64,000 bases of DNA from Deltaproteobacteria bacterium (GTDB lineage Bacteria > Desulfobacterota > Syntrophia > Syntrophales > JACQWR01), in assembly GCA_016209105.1 (NCBI GenBank), contig JACQWR010000024.1, positions 155,948 to 219,947 of the forward strand, read 5' to 3'. Shown here piece by piece: positions 50,914 to 58,048 of this stretch. The first letter of the stretch is position 1. Each line of letters starts with the position of its first letter. The notes beneath the pieces are model-generated. The model was not told the origin of the DNA. It did not search any database and was given only the letters and a program-made list of their open reading frames with translations. Position numbers and translations under genes: made by a program.

Positions 50914-52776
50914 TTACAGGGGATCATGAATCCCCTTCTTCTTTTTGTAGCGCCCGTACAGGAGCGGAATCAGGCTGACCAGGATCACCAAACCCAGACC
51001 CGCCACGAAGGTGGGCGATATCCTCCCTTTGAGCACGTCCAGCAGGGAACTGGAAAAAACGATGAAGGCGATGCAGGCGGGAAGCATGCAGAAAAACGTG
51101 GCCACGGCGTAATGGAGGAATTTGACCCGGGTAAGGCCGAAGGCGTAATTGAGCAGGTTAAAAGGGAAGAGCGGGATAAGCCGGGTAAAGGCGACCACCT
51201 TCCAGCCGTGCCTCTCCACGCCCTCATCGAGACGGCGCCATTGGGGACCTCTCAATTTCCTCTCCACCCAGTCGCGGGCCACATACCGGGCCACGAGAAA
51301 GGCGATGCAGGCCCCGGTCGTGGCGCCGGTGATCGCATAGACCACCCCCCAGAAGGGACCGAAGAGAATACCCCCGGCAATGGTAAGGGGCAACCCGGGC
51401 AGCAAAAGCGACGGCGCCAGGGCATAAACAAGCATATAGACAAACGGCGCCAAACCGCCGTAGCCCTCTACCCATTGGCGGAGCGTCTCCTGCTCCAGAT
51501 ACCGGGTAGCCCCCGTAAGCCTCACGGCCAGAATTACAGCCGCGATGGCGCCCAAAAGCAGGATACGCTTTGCCATGTCCTTTTTCTTCCCCTCCCGGCC
51601 ATCCAAGCCATCTCCCGTGAAGGTTCTTTCGCGCGTGACCGGAGCGGATATTCTTTGCTTCAATTTCTTTTTCAGCTTTAAACGGTTCAGATACGTAAAG
51701 GGACCCTTTGTAATCCTGACCTTCCCGGCTATCGTCGCCTCCGGCGCCCACAAAAGATCCACGATGTGGCTCGTAGGCGTTATTCCATTTAAATGGTTGG
51801 TACATCCCGCACAATAGGTAACCATCCTCCTGCCGGCTGCCTCGTCCTTCCGCAGCTCTTTCCACTTCGCCGCCAGATCGGGAGACAGAGCGGTAACGAA
51901 CCCTCCCTCGCCGCAGCATAACGTATCTTCGCCGTGGTGGGGCATTTCTTCGATGGTCAACCCCTGCTTCGCAACCAGGCTCCGGACAGAGGCGTGCACG
52001 GCGGGAGAAAAACGCAGGGGACAAGGGTCATGAACGGTTACCGTGCCCCCTATCTTCTCGTCGAACGGCAACGAGTGTTCATCCATGATTTCATAAATGG
52101 TGCTGACCTTGAGTTCTTCCCCATAGGCATCGAATATCCGGTGACAATTCGGGCAGGCAACGATCACTTTCTTTACGCCGCTTTGAACGAGGAAATCCTT
52201 CATCTCCCGGAACATGGCCTGGAAATACTCCTTGCGGCCCAGGTCGTGGGAAATCTTCAGGCAGCAATCGAGGACGATGCCGAGGGATGGAATGAATTGT
52301 TTCAGATGGTCATAGATATTGAACGTTGTTTCGGACCGCGTCCCCGTGAGGGTGCAGCCGGGGAAAAAGACGGTATCGCAGTTTTCCGGAATGGCGTAAT
52401 AGGTGAAACGCTGGGAAGCGCCGCGCTTCTCATAGGCCAGGAGGCCGGCATGTTCAGGATAATCGAGGGGATCGCGCCTTATTTTTTCCCGGCGCATTTC
52501 CAGAAAGAGATCAGAGGGCTTGAGCTTTACCGGGCAAACGGCCGCGCATAATTGACAGAGACTGCACTCGAAGGGAAGGAGTTGAAAAAGTTTATCGGCA
52601 GGATCATAGGATGCAGCCACCTCGCCGGGAGTTCCATACTTCCGGAGAAAGGCGCAATCCTGTCGGCAGGCGGCACAGCGGGTGCACTTCGCCGCCACGT
52701 CGCTCGTAAGCGCCGCCAGGTTTGAACCTGCGCCATGATGCAAGTCACCGACTTGCGAATGATACGGTGTCTCCAA
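50914..52776 (-). CDS. Fe-S/CCG (HdrB/GlpC-like) protein fused to a TVP38 membrane domain
   Basis: A 620-residue fusion. Residues 31-85 hold two [4Fe-4S] motifs (Cys31, 34, 37, 41 and Cys71, 74, 77, 81). Residues about 130-370 carry two CCG-type repeats (VFFPGCTL with DCCLKI, CPNCHRIF; then VHDPCPLR, TLCCGEGGF, YCAGCTNHL). From about 415 to 610 follows a TVP38 domain (LLLPGLPLTIAGGILFGPFWG, TRLIPLFPFNLLNYAFGL). The N half resembles succinate dehydrogenase/heterodisulfide-reductase subunits. The fusion puts a redox module on a membrane-lipid-type transporter. It seems to start at TTG (52776), after AAAGG; the leader can form a small hairpin. Confidence 0.85.
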   Translation of the reverse strand: METPYHSQVGDLHHGAGSNLAALTSDVAAKCTRCAACRQDCAFLRKYGTPGEVAASYDPADKLFQLLPFECSLCQLCAAVCPVKLKPSDLFLEMRREKIRRDPLDYPEHAGLLAYEKRGASQRFTYYAIPENCDTVFFPGCTLTGTRSETTFNIYDHLKQFIPSLGIVLDCCLKISHDLGRKEYFQAMFREMKDFLVQSGVKKVIVACPNCHRIFDAYGEELKVSTIYEIMDEHSLPFDEKIGGTVTVHDPCPLRFSPAVHASVRSLVAKQGLTIEEMPHHGEDTLCCGEGGFVTALSPDLAAKWKELRKDEAAGRRMVTYCAGCTNHLNGITPTSHIVDLLWAPEATIAGKVRITKGPFTYLNRLKLKKKLKQRISAPVTRERTFTGDGLDGREGKKKDMAKRILLLGAIAAVILAVRLTGATRYLEQETLRQWVEGYGGLAPFVYMLVYALAPSLLLPGLPLTIAGGILFGPFWGVVYAITGATTGACIAFLVARYVARDWVERKLRGPQWRRLDEGVERHGWKVVAFTRLIPLFPFNLLNYAFGLTRVKFLHYAVATFFCMLPACIAFIVFSSSLLDVLKGRISPTFVAGLGLVILVSLIPLLYGRYKKKKGIHDPL

Positions 52777-53094
52777 AATAATCCTTTCGGAATTATTTCG
52801 TTCGCAGAAGTAATAAGGGGGGTTCCGACCGAACCGCCTTCCCGCCGGAAATCACGACGGGAATCAGCCGATCAAACCCTGACGGGCCCCCATGCTGGCC
52901 GACAATGTTTAGCCATTTGCTCTCCTGACGATTGTGAATAATAACGATACATCACCAAACCTAACCTCCATGGAACGCCTGTCCTGTAACGAAAAAATCC
53001 CGACATGTCAAATTATTTTTGGTAATTGATCTTTACCGTCGGTTAATTTTCAAGAATTATGGTAGAATGCCTGCAAACCACGCACGGGGCTGCC
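52777..53094. other. Intergenic region between the Fe-S fusion and the MTA/SAH deaminase
   Basis: A 318-base region between divergent genes. Near 52774-52796 the sequence can form a small hairpin (AAATAATCC with GGAATTATTT) over the start of the Fe-S fusion gene. A TAGAAT at 53063-53068 could be the -10 element of the deaminase gene. No gene, riboswitch or repeat was recognised in the rest. Confidence 0.4.
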
Positions 53095-54420
53095 ATGAGA
53101 GAGGTGGATACGATAATTGCCGGCGGTACAATTCTTACGCTGGATGAACGGGATACCCGGATTGAAGACGGCGCCCTGGCAATTGAGAGTGACAGAATCG
53201 TCGGGACCGGCACGAGCGAGGAAATAAAAAATCAATTCGCGGGCCGTTCGCTGATCGATGCGAAAAACTGTCTCGTCATGCCCGGACTGGTGAACTGCCA
53301 TACCCACGCCGCCATGACCTGTTTCCGGGGAATTGCCGACGACCGGGAACTGATGACCTGGCTTCACGACATCATCTTTCCTCTCGAAGCAAAACACGTC
53401 GACCCGGAGCTGGCCTACTGGGGAAGTCTCCTGGCCTGCGCGGAAATGATCAAATCGGGAACGACAACGTTCTGCGACATGTACGTCTTCGAGGATGAAA
53501 CGGCGCGGGCGGCGAAACGGGCGGGCATGCGCTGTCTCCTCGGCGAGGGACTGCTGGATTTCCCCTCGCCCAATGCGGCAACTCCGGCAGACGGTTTGGG
53601 GTACACGCGCAAGCTGATCGAAACGTGGACCGGCGATCCCCTCGTCAACATCATCGTGCACCCTCACTCCCTCTATGCCTGCTCCCCATCCGTGTTTGCC
53701 GAGGCCAAAAAGATTGCCGACGAATACAATCTACCCTATGCCCTTCACCTCCTGGAGAATCAGGCGGAGCGACTGCAACTGGAACAGAAGTTTTCAAAAG
53801 GGGTAGTGGCATTCCTGAAGGAGTCAGGCTATCTGACTGAGAGCTTTCTTGCCTACCACTGCGTCGCCCTTGATAACGAGGATATAAGTGTCCTTGCCGA
53901 TCACGGCTGCAAGGCCATACACACGCCGGAGAGCAACATGAAACTCGGCTCCGGTGTTGCCCCCGTGCCAGCCATGCTGGAAGCCGGCATGACCGTGGGA
54001 CTGGGAACCGACGGCCCTGCCAGCAACAACAACCTCGATATGTTTCGGGAGATGGACATGACGGCGAAACTGCACAAGGTGGCCGGCCTCGACCCTACCG
54101 TCATGGATGCAAGAACGGTAATCCGCATGGCGACCTGTGAAGGGGCAAATGCGCTGGGGTTGGGAAGCGTTACCGGCTCCCTGGAACCCGGAAAGAAGGC
54201 GGATATCATCATCCTGAATATGCGGAGACCCCACCTGACGCCGCTCTACCACGACTATTCACAACTCGTTTACGCGGCGGGCAGCGCCGATGTGGATACG
54301 GTAATCATCAACGGAAAGCTGGTCATGAGAAACCGCACCCTCCTCACCATCAATGAAAAGGAGGTCATGGCGAAGGTGCGGGAAATCGCCGGACAGATTA
54401 TAAGGAGTTTACCGGCATGA
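53095..54420 (+). CDS. mtaD: 5-methylthioadenosine/S-adenosylhomocysteine deaminase
   Basis: A 441-residue amidohydrolase of the MtaD/TrzN type. Metal ligands: NCHTHAAM, then HPHSLYACSP, later HCVALDN and GTDGPASNNN. The GLVNCHTHAAMTCFRGIADD and ESNMKLGSGVAPV segments are standard for MTA/SAH deaminases. The enzyme turns SAH or MTA into the inosyl compounds. The start at 53095 suits the family; the frame is open to 53059 without homology. It makes functional sense with the SAM hydrolase and adenine deaminase elsewhere in the window: three enzymes on SAM- or adenine-derived nucleosides. Confidence 0.9.
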   Translation: MREVDTIIAGGTILTLDERDTRIEDGALAIESDRIVGTGTSEEIKNQFAGRSLIDAKNCLVMPGLVNCHTHAAMTCFRGIADDRELMTWLHDIIFPLEAKHVDPELAYWGSLLACAEMIKSGTTTFCDMYVFEDETARAAKRAGMRCLLGEGLLDFPSPNAATPADGLGYTRKLIETWTGDPLVNIIVHPHSLYACSPSVFAEAKKIADEYNLPYALHLLENQAERLQLEQKFSKGVVAFLKESGYLTESFLAYHCVALDNEDISVLADHGCKAIHTPESNMKLGSGVAPVPAMLEAGMTVGLGTDGPASNNNLDMFREMDMTAKLHKVAGLDPTVMDARTVIRMATCEGANALGLGSVTGSLEPGKKADIIILNMRRPHLTPLYHDYSQLVYAAGSADVDTVIINGKLVMRNRTLLTINEKEVMAKVREIAGQIIRSLPA

Positions 54421-54525
54421 CCGGGAAGTATCACGGGTCGGACTCCGTCCCGGCACCATGACAACCTGCATCGGACAAGTGAGCACCTGCCGGACCCGCG
54501 GAGACCCGTCAAAAAGCATGCCGCA

Positions 54526-55044
54526 TCACGAGTCAGTCTTTCGCTTCTGCCGCTTCTGTCGCTTGGGCAGATTAATCTCGGGGGAAAGGGTTAATTGAGG
54601 CGGCAGTTCCTGGGCGCCCAGGATGTACACCAGCTTTTCCAAAGAAGTCGCTATGGACTTCAGCTCCTTTACCGGCAAGGCTTCAAGCCCGCCCACGAGT
54701 AAGCCGGAGGCCACTTCGGGCGATTTGATCAACAACTCTTTTCCCACGTCGGTCAGTTGAACGATGACCACCCTTCTGTCATCCTGAGAGCGCACCCGTT
54801 GGATAAGCCCCCGTGACCCAAGACGATCCAGTATGCCAACCACCGTGGAAGGGTTAAGGTACATGCGCGCCGCAAGGTCGGATACCCGCACGGGTGCCAG
54901 GTCTCCAATGAGCTTGATCGCCCAGAGCTGGGGTCCGGTAATGCCGGTTTCCCGCTCCGCCTGCTTCGACTTATCATTCACCGCCTGGAAAACTCTGCGA
55001 ATGTTATCCATAATTTCGGAAATAGCGGGAGATTTTATGGACAT
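54526..55044 (-). CDS. MarR-family transcriptional regulator
   Basis: A 172-residue MarR protein: N-terminal dimer helix, then ITGPQLWAIKLIGDLAPVRV, the helix-turn-helix SDLAARMYLNPSTVVGILDRL and the wing (QDDRRVVIVQLTDVGKELL). The C terminus is basic (KRQKRQKRK), an unusual tail that may add DNA contacts. The start at 55044 follows AAAGGAG. The palindrome at 55113-55129 next to its own promoter is a probable autoregulatory site. The gene is divergent from pal. The ligand is unknown. Confidence 0.9.
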   Translation of the reverse strand: MSIKSPAISEIMDNIRRVFQAVNDKSKQAERETGITGPQLWAIKLIGDLAPVRVSDLAARMYLNPSTVVGILDRLGSRGLIQRVRSQDDRRVVIVQLTDVGKELLIKSPEVASGLLVGGLEALPVKELKSIATSLEKLVYILGAQELPPQLTLSPEINLPKRQKRQKRKTDS

Positions 55045-55083
55045 ACTCACTCCTTTCAAGAGTCTCAGCTCAAGAGTCCGTGC

Positions 55084-55113
55084 ATTCTACACGGAAACAG
55101 TTAATTATTGCAA
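55084..55113 (-). promoter_or_regulatory. Candidate promoter of the MarR gene
   Basis: On the minus strand TTGCAA (55113-55108) and TAGAAT (55089-55084) are 18 bases apart. The operator palindrome begins at the base where the -35 ends, so binding there should block it. Confidence 0.5.
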
Positions 55114-55129
55114 CACAAATAATTTGTGT
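55113..55129. promoter_or_regulatory. Perfect palindrome, probable MarR operator
   Basis: ACACAAAT, central A, ATTTGTGT: a perfect 8+1+8 palindrome. It lies between the divergent marR-type and pal genes, touching the -35 of one promoter and 9 bases from the -35 of the other. Confidence 0.7.
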
Positions 55130-55138
55130 AAAAATCAA

Positions 55139-55168
55139 TTGACAATTATCCTTAAAAATACGTATAAG
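55139..55168 (+). promoter_or_regulatory. Sigma-70 promoter of pal
   Basis: TTGACA (55139-55144), 18 bases, TATAAG (55163-55168). The ribosome site GGGAGG is just before the pal start. Confidence 0.7.
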
Positions 55169-55197
55169 AAAGAAAATACCTATGGGAGGAAAAGTCT

Positions 55198-55758
55198 ATG
55201 AAAAGAACAGCCTTTATATTGCCTTTTGTCCTATTTTGTTTTGTCTCGCTACTCTTCGTTAACGGGTGCGCTAAGAAAACCGTCCTGAAAGAAGCGGCGG
55301 TTTCTAAGGAAGCAACGGCTGCGGCAGAAAGCAAAGCTGATAAGACTGCCCTGAAAGACGGTGCGGACGCAAAAGGGCGGGAAGCTGCCTCAAAGGCCAA
55401 AGCCGCAAAAGAATCGGCAAAGAATTTGTACGAAATGGCCGATATTCATTTTGAGTATGATAAGTATAGTCTCAAGCCTGAGGATCGGGAAATTCTGAAG
55501 AACCATGCAGAATGGTTAAACAAAAACCAAAAGGTAAAGATCATGATCGAAGGTCATTGCGATGAACGGGGAACTGCCGAGTACAATTTGGCCCTCGGCG
55601 AACGGAGGGCTTTGGAGGCAAAAAACTACATCGTGAAATTGGGCGTGGTGGAAAAGAGGGTAAGCACGGTAAGCTATGGCAAGGAACGTCCTCTCGATCC
55701 GGGACATAACGAAACAGCATGGGCAAAGAACAGAAGAGATCGCTTTGTGCTCCCGTAG
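55198..55758 (+). CDS. pal: Peptidoglycan-associated lipoprotein (Pal/OmpA family)
   Basis: A 186-residue lipoprotein: signal with lipobox FVNGC (Cys24), an Ala/Lys-rich spacer (about 28-75) and an OmpA/Pal domain (about 78-186) with FEYDKYSLKPEDREIL, IEGHCDERGTAEYNLALGERRA and KNRRDRFVL at the end. The Asp and Arg that bind meso-DAP are within GHCDERG and NRRDR. It tethers the outer membrane to peptidoglycan. No tolB, tolQRA or ybgF gene is adjacent, which is unusual for pal. Position next to a MarR gene with a shared operator suggests that it is regulated. Confidence 0.9.
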   Translation: MKRTAFILPFVLFCFVSLLFVNGCAKKTVLKEAAVSKEATAAAESKADKTALKDGADAKGREAASKAKAAKESAKNLYEMADIHFEYDKYSLKPEDREILKNHAEWLNKNQKVKIMIEGHCDERGTAEYNLALGERRALEAKNYIVKLGVVEKRVSTVSYGKERPLDPGHNETAWAKNRRDRFVLP

Positions 55759-55828
55759 AACAATAGCAGCCTTCATCGCCCAGTGTGCACGCTCATTGGG
55801 TCTCCTTACAGGAGCATCACGGGTCGGC

Positions 55829-55990
55829 ATTGAAGCTCCCCGCTCAGAGAGCGGGGCTTCCCGGTAAGGAACGTTAATTTTTTTCATTGCACCCCTTATC
55901 CCCGCCTGAAAGGCGGGGCTTACGGGGGCGCCCCCGGTCGCTCGCTTACCCCGGGGCAAGCCACCGGGAAAGTGAGCGCTGCCGAAATTA
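55829..55990 (+). repeat. Dispersed repeat, composite copy with three hairpins
   Basis: AAGCTCCCCGCTC pairs with GAGCGGGGCTT (55832-55858); CCCCGCCT pairs with AGGCGGGG (55900-55918). After that the right module reads GGTCGCTCGCTTACCCCGG, GGCAAGCCACCGGGAAAG, TGAGCGCTGCCGAAAT. The GGCGGGGCTTACGGGGGCGC part matches the first module at 15390. It lies between pal and the DUF4398 gene, and the first hairpin could act as the pal terminator. Confidence 0.7.
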
Positions 55991-56020
55991 CCTCATCCTT
56001 GCATGCACGAGGAGGTTATC

Positions 56021-56419
56021 ATGTTGGCAAATCATGTCGGTCGTTTGAAGACGGTCTTCTGTGTGTCCGTGGCCATCGCCGTTTTGGGGGGTGTAGCTCT
56101 TGCGGAAAACATTACGCCAGCACAGGAACAGGAATTTACCGACGCAAAGGCAGCCCTGGAAACGGCCAGGAAGATACAAGCGGAAAAAAATGCTCCCGAA
56201 CCGTTTAAGCAAGCCGTGAATTTTCTGCAGGCGGCCGACAATGCACGGCAGCAGAAAGACGCGGTTGCATTCAGTCGCGCCTCTCGTCTGGCACGAACGT
56301 ATGCCGATCTGGCGAAAGCCACGACCGAATTCAACGCAGAGAACGCAAAATTGGCAGTAATGAGGGAAGAACTGAAAAAGATTCAGTTGGAGATTGAACG
56401 TCTGCAAAAATCACCATAA
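56021..56419 (+). CDS. DUF4398-domain exported protein
   Basis: A 132-residue protein with a signal peptide (about 8-29, ending ALAEN) and one helical DUF4398-type domain (TPAQEQEFTDAKAALETARK, FKQAVNFLQAADNARQQKD), ending in a coiled coil (LAVMREELKKIQLEIERLQ). GAGGAGG is 5 bases before the ATG at 56021. It is 15 bases upstream of the DUF4398-OmpA gene, and both probably form one envelope unit. Function unknown. Confidence 0.75.
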   Translation: MLANHVGRLKTVFCVSVAIAVLGGVALAENITPAQEQEFTDAKAALETARKIQAEKNAPEPFKQAVNFLQAADNARQQKDAVAFSRASRLARTYADLAKATTEFNAENAKLAVMREELKKIQLEIERLQKSP

Positions 56420-56434
56420 GGAGGAGGGCCGTCC

Positions 56435-57613
56435 ATGGACAAGCTAAAGCCTTTGTGCAAAAAAATTGCCTCCCTGCTTCTCGTTCTGGGATTTGTCGTT
56501 CTGTTTCCCATGGCAGCAGCTGAGGCAACATCCGCAATGTCTCTTGAAGAGGCAAAGATTGCCATTGAGCAGGCACGCAAAGCCGGCGCCGAACAGAGGG
56601 CTGTTGACGACCTTTCCTCGGCGATGTCCTGGTTCGCTCAGGCCGAGAAGACCTCTGCCGAAGCCAAGTCCATCATGTCGGTCATGAGCACCGCAAAAAC
56701 GAAGAAAGCCAAAGAGGATGAGATTATTTTTTTAGCTACTATGGCTAAGCTCAAAGCCATGGTGGCGGAGGCAAAGACAAGAAAAGGTACCACCATAGAC
56801 GCACAGAAGGCAACTCAGAAAGACCTTGCCGACAACCAGAGCGTTCTATCGTCCATGAGAAAAAAAATGGAGGAAGTGGAAAAGGCCAGAGCAAATCAGG
56901 CAAAGGCTGAGGCTGAACGAAAACAGATAGAGGAGGCCAAGCGCCGAACGACGGAAATGGAGGCCCAAGCGAAAAAGGAATTAGCGGAAAGCCAGCGAAA
57001 AGCCGCTGAGCTTACGGCCCTTAAGGACAAGGAACTCCAGGAGGCGCGTCTGAAGGAAGCGCAGAGAGCGGCGGAAGCAAAAAAGAAGGCCGAGCAACTG
57101 GCCAGCGAATCAAAGGAGTTAAAGGCACGGGAGGAAAAGCTCTCCGCGGAAAAGCAGACACTGGATGCCTTGCAGGCCAAAGTGGCAGCATTGGAACGGG
57201 AAAAGACCATGCTTTCCGAAATCGGCGCAATCCCCCGGGTTGCCGTTACGACTCGCGATAAAAAGATCATTATTACTGTTCTGGTTATCAATCTTTTTAC
57301 TCCGGCCAGCGATTTGACAACATCGGGCAGAGAAACGCTCGACGGTATCGGAAATTTCTTAAAGGCGTATCCGAATCACAAAGTTGCGGTTTGGGGGCAT
57401 ACGGACAGCCAGGGCAAGTCGGCCATGAACCGGGCGTTATCGGAGAAGCGAGCTAAGAAAGTACAAGAATATCTGGTTGCCAATCAAAACATACCGCCTG
57501 CCCGGATCACTGCCAGGGGTGCCGGATCTGCGGAGCCCGTGGCGACGAACGCAAACGAAGCCGGGAGGGCATTGAACCGTAGAGTGGAAATTACAATTCT
57601 CCCGGGTGAATAA
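56435..57613 (+). CDS. DUF4398-OmpA exported protein with long coiled coil
   Basis: A 392-residue protein: signal (about 10-32), DUF4398-like helices (about 36-110), a long Lys/Glu/Ala-rich coiled coil (about 130-265) and an OmpA domain (about 275-390: LFTPASDLTTSGRETLDGIG, VAVWGHTDSQGKSAMNRALS, AGRALNRRVEITI). The OmpA part should bind peptidoglycan, the coiled coil spans the periplasm. GGAGGAGGG precedes the ATG. It shares its N-terminal domain with the gene just upstream. Confidence 0.85.
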   Translation: MDKLKPLCKKIASLLLVLGFVVLFPMAAAEATSAMSLEEAKIAIEQARKAGAEQRAVDDLSSAMSWFAQAEKTSAEAKSIMSVMSTAKTKKAKEDEIIFLATMAKLKAMVAEAKTRKGTTIDAQKATQKDLADNQSVLSSMRKKMEEVEKARANQAKAEAERKQIEEAKRRTTEMEAQAKKELAESQRKAAELTALKDKELQEARLKEAQRAAEAKKKAEQLASESKELKAREEKLSAEKQTLDALQAKVAALEREKTMLSEIGAIPRVAVTTRDKKIIITVLVINLFTPASDLTTSGRETLDGIGNFLKAYPNHKVAVWGHTDSQGKSAMNRALSEKRAKKVQEYLVANQNIPPARITARGAGSAEPVATNANEAGRALNRRVEITILPGE

Positions 57614-57675
57614 GGCATTACCGATTTTTTTGTCCCCCCCTGCGATTTTCCTCAAATAAAAAAATCCCCAAGCCG

Positions 57676-58032
57676 TTATTTGAAGACACTCGTATTGCAC
57701 CTTTCTACGGGATTGGAGCTCCTATCGCCTGGGCGCGGATGAAAGAAGGCGGACTGGTGATCCCGGGGGCCTTTGTGGCTGCATTGCCTGATAAACCCGC
57801 TCATCCCAATGCCGCCGCGCTGATGATAAATTTTCTGCTGACCCGGGAAGGCCAGCAAATAGCCAGTGACGCCATGGGACTGCCGGCAATGAGGCGCGAC
57901 CTCCCCTTGACGCGCAGCCTGGAAGCGACCATGCCGAAACCGGGAGACAAGGCATACTGGCTGGACGAAGATATGGTCCTGGCGGAACCGTCCTATTATC
58001 CTCTGGCCCGTGAGATTTTCGGCATGAAGTAA
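57676..58032 (+). pseudogene. C-terminal remnant of an ABC-type substrate-binding protein
   Basis: Homology begins without a start codon at about 57676 (LFEDTRIAPFYGIGAPIAW) and continues ARMKEGGLVIPGAFVAALP, NAAALMINFLLTREGQQIAS, to FGMK at 58029. This is the last third of an iron(III)/polyamine-type periplasmic binding protein. The signal and N-terminal two thirds are missing and no transporter genes are near. An ATG at 57739 would give only 97 residues. I treat it as a gene fragment left by deletion. Confidence 0.7.
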
Positions 58033-58048
58033 TTCGCCCCGCTACTTG

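Noticed and set aside
52777..53094. An SAH or SAM riboswitch upstream of the MTA/SAH deaminase
   Set aside because: I looked for the conserved cores and paired elements of these riboswitches and saw none.
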